Source: Aphodosoma sp045600865 (lineage in GTDB: Bacteria > Bacteroidota > Bacteroidia > Bacteroidales > Paludibacteraceae). From it: a stretch of 28,165 nucleotides of DNA. Each line of letters starts with the position of its first letter. Positions within the stretch are counted from its first letter, which is position 1. Made by a program: the position numbers and the translations under genes. A model generated the notes under the pieces. The model was given only the letters and a program-made list of their open reading frames with translations. It was not told the origin of the DNA and made no database searches. The DNA lies in the NCBI GenBank assembly GCA_045600865.1, contig JAZRYS010000192.1, positions 1 to 28,165 of the forward strand, written 5' to 3'. This document shows, one piece after another, positions 26,601 to 28,165 of this stretch.

Positions 26601-28165
26601 AACCTGGTGTATATTACGACACTCTGACAAATGTCCATGGTTGTGACAGCATCTATAAACTTGTCTTCAATTTCGCAAAGACATACTATTTCCGTGACAC
26701 CACTCAAATTTGCGATGGTGAAACATATAACTTCCGTGGCAGGGCTGTAACCCTTGAAGGCACATACCGCGACACACTCAAGACAGTCAGCGGATGTGAC
26801 AGCATTTACGAAATGTTCGTCAGGGTTGCTCCTAAGTTCCACGATATTGCACACGATACTGTATGTTCCAACCAGTCTTACCACTGGCGTGGTAAATGGC
26901 TTACCGAGAGCGGCACATACTTCGACAGTCTGAAGAGTACGCAAGGTTGCGACAGCGTCTATGAGTTGCGCCTGACTATGTACCGCCCTACCATTCACGA
27001 GGAGTACATTGAAATCTGCGAAGGCGCATCATTCGACTTCCGTGGCAGACAGGTTTCCCAACCAGGTGTTTATTACGACACTCTGACAAATGTCCATGGC
27101 TGCGACAGCATCTATAAGCTTGTCCTCAATTTTGCAAAGACATACTATTTCCGCGACACCACCCAGATTTGCGATGGCGAGTCATTCAACTTCCGTGGCA
27201 AGACAATCACACATGCTGGCACATATCGCGACTCTCTGAAGACCGTCAGCGGCTGCGACAGCATTTACGAGTTGTTCTTGAAGGTTGCACCTAAATTCCA
27301 CAACATCGAATACGACACCATTTGCTCCAACAAGACTTACCACTGGCGAGGCAAATGGCTTACCGAGGGTGGCATATACTTCGACAGTCTGAAGAGTTCT
27401 CAGGGCTGCGACAGCATCTACGAGTTACATCTGGCCATGTCCAGGTCAACAATCCATGAAATGTACGTCGAGGTTTGCGAAGGCGACTCTTTCGACTTCC
27501 GTGGCAAGAATGTAACAGTACCTGGCATATATTACGACACATTGACGAGCATCCATAAGTGTGACAGCATCATCCAACTGATATTCAACGTCACTCGCAA
27601 ATATCATTTCCATGAGACTCTCCAGATTTGTGATGGCGACACAAACTACTGGCATGGACAGAAGATTTATAAAGCTGGTACATTCTACGACTATCAGAAA
27701 ACTGTCAAGAGTGGCTGCGACAGCATCTACGAGTTGGTCGTAACCATGGTGCCTACATACCACTTCATCGAGCAGGACACTCTATGCTCTGAAAACGTCT
27801 ATCTCTGGCGAGGCAAGCATTTCACCGAGAGCGGCACATACTTCGACAGCCTCAGAAGCACACAGGGCTGCGACAGTGTCTATGAGTTGCGCCTGACCAT
27901 GTTCAGACCTACGTTCCACGAGATGTACGTCGAGGTTTGCCAGGGCGAATCCTTCGACTTCCGTGGAAAGAACGTAACCGCACCTGGCGTATATTACGAC
28001 ACGATTACCAACAGCCATGGCTGCGACAGCATCATCAAGCTGGTATTCAACGTAACCCGCAGTTACCGTTTCCACGAGACTCTCCAGATTTGTGATGGCG
28101 ACACCCACTACTGGCATGGAAAGCAGATTTACAAGGCCGGTACTTACCGCGACTCCCTGAAGACA
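20681..28165 (+). CDS. Giant secreted repeat protein, IgGFc-binding-like N-terminus (3' end outside)
   Basis: The frame stays open from the ATG at 20681 to the window edge: 2495 codons and no stop. AGGAGA lies 8-9 bases before the ATG. Order: signal peptide MKRLYLVLFSLVIGLSSINA (1-20); a region like the IgGFc-binding family (about 24-450; SSEGQEFYVTFMF, FAIVATEEGTTTVTI, KGQVYYAAASS, GFIATVYGYDTG); a PKD-like beta domain (about 465-580) broken by a Gly/Ala tract (512-531); about 14 divergent GCDS modules (about 588-1387); and a regular A-B-C module array from residue 1388 on. Modules are about 51 residues, with paired cysteines and the core GTYYDSL...GCDSIYEL. A long cell-surface or secreted adhesin-like protein is likely, and a type IX secretion C-terminal domain would be expected beyond the window. 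Ligand and role are unknown. Confidence 0.9.
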   Translation, partial: MKRLYLVLFSLVIGLSSINADSWVNYSHNSSEGQEFYVTFMFNNAKTGNDDLHLQIFMAARKSAKVTLTTLSSNQVDTMTVDSFLIWELPTPSDVYSESSNTITYRCLKVESDKPISLYFSSFDNDRGDASLVLPANVLSTEYVIQSSDVNQQLPSFAIVATEEGTTTVTINPSTNLLDHTEGDEATRPPLPAHSSYNITLSKGQVYYAAASSSQNDISGTTISATQKIAVYNGSQYSYVVPPLGKGYEPSHIFHQAQPVMMCGVKYPLVKFVGQNTCVVRVTAIYDSTYIYQNGALIDSLNAFQTKTINWTSGQNSMYIETSKQSYCYQYMPASNRDPGSPAMVFANDLEQDIQSAKFTTFTIDIINQLGQDSALVQDSDLVNYINIIVPTSSAGRTLLDNVPVTNFYPIYGLPNYSYAQVQISHGDHELTNPDGFIATVYGYDTGIGLEIPSYTYNPGFNCIHQDAYFLINDERVPEAFVKEGADSLWHLVLTSVVNGDYDSIQWYDYYGGGAGGGGGAGGGGGAGGWGTYLGTGDVLSPALDNPQEHTIYMVVYRHSPLTGDTVIDGIFADLYCCMNTHDIIDTAACQTDTVVILGDTICCDTLIIGKYYSFTDSAVCKYGCDSITTYLLHVVDRQDSNIYITICAGDTCVFRKHDFTEAGTYYVLDSVGHCYYNDTLNLTVNPSYRFTDTDTICFNEQPYKWRSFDLTVDSAATYIFHDSLKTDLGCDSLFELILTVGAVDLITDTVHECTNHLPYEWHGKQYTTSGIYYDSLVSEFGCDSVHRLMLTIDTAYRFTDTMTVCSNDAFVWRDSLYDGFEPGIVTIYDSLITSLGCDSVYAMKLTVKPANIFYTDTTICDNETLIWRGHHIYGDQAENIPPAAEVVDSGYHLISDSLINALMCDSIYHLRLNVTKSYYQVFEDTICQGGSYFFDNTLLTWRNDIPGVHDSIVHYVSSMGCDSVLHLSLTVNPIYNIEHFETVCNNTTFNWKYADIDTTIYEQKAGTYDYYFYRQTASGCDSIHTLHLTVLDTVLVSTVFQISDKESFIWDNQKYGGTKCTEPCNIVLPVSATPYFYRHVYTAANGCDSIMTLSLTVCPTYDFTLNTQTCQHDDYDFNGKTWNWRKDIAGTHDTTYRYQTVAGYDSVWNIHLKVNPTYLLRDTQHTCQNEVFDWKGHKKAYSNLNPGVYAFFDSLKSVVGYCDSVHELILIVHDTIAYTEYQTICDNETIVWDGQLICGAMTPMETGTSCPARTEPYTFEHRYSSVRTGCDSIERLILSVKKSYFFELDTSLCSNEGFTYRDIVYTKSGTYCDSLKTADGCDSIYVLNLELGSQTTTKQYIGICEGDSFIYRGTVIKEPGIYYDTLTPSLVGCDSILELHFDILPTYFMRDTVQICDGSTYSWHGRDITHAGTYRDSLTTAGGCDSIYELHVIVAPKFHSIEYDMVCSNTVYHWRNKYFTESGTYFDSLISKSGCDSIYELRLTMNRPSIHEEYVEICAGNTFNFRGKPVSEPGVYYDTLNSVHGCDSIYMLVLNFARTYHFHDTVQICDGDAYSWHNRTITHAGTYRDSLTTVSGCDSIYELFVKIAPKYHYIEYDTVCSNNIYRWHDKDFTESGIYFDSLISKSGCDSIYELRLTMNRPSIHEEYVEICAGNTFNFRGKPVSEPGIYYDTLNSVHGCDSIYMLVLNFARTYYFHDTVQICDGDAYNWHGRTITHAGTYRDSLTTFNSSCDSIYELFVKIAPKYHYIEHDTICSNNIYRWHDKDFTESGIYFDSLISKSGCDSIYELRLTVNKPSIHEQYIEICARNSYFFRGKQVTKSGIYYDTLNSVHGCDSIFKLTLNITPTYYFLDTVQICDGDVYNWHGRTITHAGTYRDSLTTFNSGCDSIYELFVKIAPKYHYIEHDTICSNNIYRWRGKDFTESGIYFDSLISKSGCDSIYELRLTMYRPDILEEYVEVCAGGSFNFRGREISQPGVYYDTLTNVHGCDSIYKLVFNFAKTYYFRDTTQICDGETYNFRGRAVTLEGTYRDTLKTVSGCDSIYEMFVRVAPKFHDIAHDTVCSNQSYHWRGKWLTESGTYFDSLKSTQGCDSVYELRLTMYRPTIHEEYIEICEGASFDFRGRQVSQPGVYYDTLTNVHGCDSIYKLVLNFAKTYYFRDTTQICDGESFNFRGKTITHAGTYRDSLKTVSGCDSIYELFLKVAPKFHNIEYDTICSNKTYHWRGKWLTEGGIYFDSLKSSQGCDSIYELHLAMSRSTIHEMYVEVCEGDSFDFRGKNVTVPGIYYDTLTSIHKCDSIIQLIFNVTRKYHFHETLQICDGDTNYWHGQKIYKAGTFYDYQKTVKSGCDSIYELVVTMVPTYHFIEQDTLCSENVYLWRGKHFTESGTYFDSLRSTQGCDSVYELRLTMFRPTFHEMYVEVCQGESFDFRGKNVTAPGVYYDTITNSHGCDSIIKLVFNVTRSYRFHETLQICDGDTHYWHGKQIYKAGTYRDSLKT
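22214..22273 (+). repeat. Gly/Ala-rich tract inside the giant protein
   Basis: Twenty codons (residues 512-531) encode GGGAGGGGGAGGGGGAGGWG, a pattern of G5-A steps. GGA, GGT and GGC codons are mixed, so it is not a simple DNA slippage run. It sits between IQWYDYY and TYLGTGDVLSPALD, where a beta-sandwich loop would be expected. Confidence 0.9.
22442..24841 (+). repeat. Divergent GCDS modules 1-14
   Basis: About 14 modules of 45-70 residues share the plan T-[VI]-C-x(n)-W-[RH]-G-x(n)-G-x-Y-x-D-S-L-x(n)-G-C-D-S-[IV]-x-x-L-x-L-x-V. GCDS-type sites begin at, for example, 22550, 24641 and 24797. Module length varies by inserts before the D-S-L strand. Odd members: one with CYYND in place of GCDS (near 22700), one with GYDS (near 24110, Cys lost) and one lacking the first Cys but with KCTEPC inserted (near 23860). 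DNA identity between modules is low, so this part is old. Confidence 0.88.
24842..28165 (+). repeat. Higher-order A-B-C tandem array (7 full copies plus partial)
   Basis: Three module types alternate strictly: A (x-F-x-D-T-V-Q-I-C-D-G, THAGTYRDSLTT, ending APK), B (x-x-x-E-x-D-T-[VI]-C-S-N, FTESGIYFDSL, ending MNRP/MYRP) and C (IHEEYVEICAG, PGVYYDTL, HGCDSIYKLVLNFA). Copies: 24842-25300, 25301-25759, 25760-26221, 26222-26683, 26684-27142, 27143-27601, 27602-28063, and a truncated one from 28064. The period is 459 bp, or 462 where module A gains one codon. Module C of copies 1 and 2 differs at 10 of 153 bases, nine of them silent. Confidence 0.95.

Noticed and set aside
22577..28117. A long series of minus-strand open frames with repeated peptides such as AVATAY, VVIYAR and CMGNSPAMP
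   Set aside because: They are the antisense shadow of the GCDS repeat array. Their repetition follows from the sense repeat, and none has a promoter, signal or family match.
24842..28165. CRISPR-like array
   Set aside because: The periodic repeats are 459-462 bp, coding and contiguous without unique spacers, so they are protein modules.
1..28165. tRNA, rRNA, insertion sequences, phage or attachment sites
   Set aside because: I saw no cloverleaf, rRNA block, transposase, integrase or terminal inverted repeats with target duplication anywhere in the window.

Overview
The window looks like a chromosomal segment from a Bacteroidales bacterium, probably Prevotella-like. The primary sigma factor is the short form without region 1.1. 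Seven promoters fit the Bacteroidetes pattern (TTTG-like -33 box, about 17-20 bp, then TAnnTTTG), good Shine-Dalgarno sequences are rare, and the gene families (class III FBPase, MATE, DUF349, large GCDS-repeat surface proteins) fit that phylum. The genus is inference.

Left part (1-8580): a minus-strand operon, fbp - nth - ftsK, has all its genes overlapping. It is divergent from a plus-strand run of rpoD, a MATE exporter that starts at a TTG inside the end of rpoD, and a YicC-family gene, which ends at a bidirectional terminator. Middle (8577-15487): a minus-strand lipoprotein of unknown family; rho and def, also on the minus strand, three bases apart, with an unusually short Rho; then a plus-strand run of a membrane glycosyltransferase, a DUF349 repeat protein and panB, closed by a second bidirectional terminator.

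Thiamine operon (15486-19419, minus): a TPP riboswitch controls thiM, an unknown exported beta-barrel-like protein, thiE, thiD and an EamA/DMT permease. ThiM makes thiazole phosphate, ThiD makes HMP-PP and ThiE joins them. No gene for new synthesis of HMP or thiazole is present, so this is a salvage operon whose two membrane genes are candidates for precursor uptake.

Right part (19566-28165, plus): a predicted outer-membrane beta-barrel protein is followed after 30 bases by a giant gene that is still open at the window edge (at least 2495 codons). It has a signal peptide, an IgGFc-binding-like N-terminal region, a Gly/Ala-rich loop, about 14 divergent cysteine-paired modules of roughly 50 residues, and then a regular three-module higher-order repeat (A-B-C, 459-462 bp) present in seven full copies plus the start of an eighth. 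This is the most unusual object in the window, and its C-terminus, where a type IX secretion signal would be expected, lies outside.
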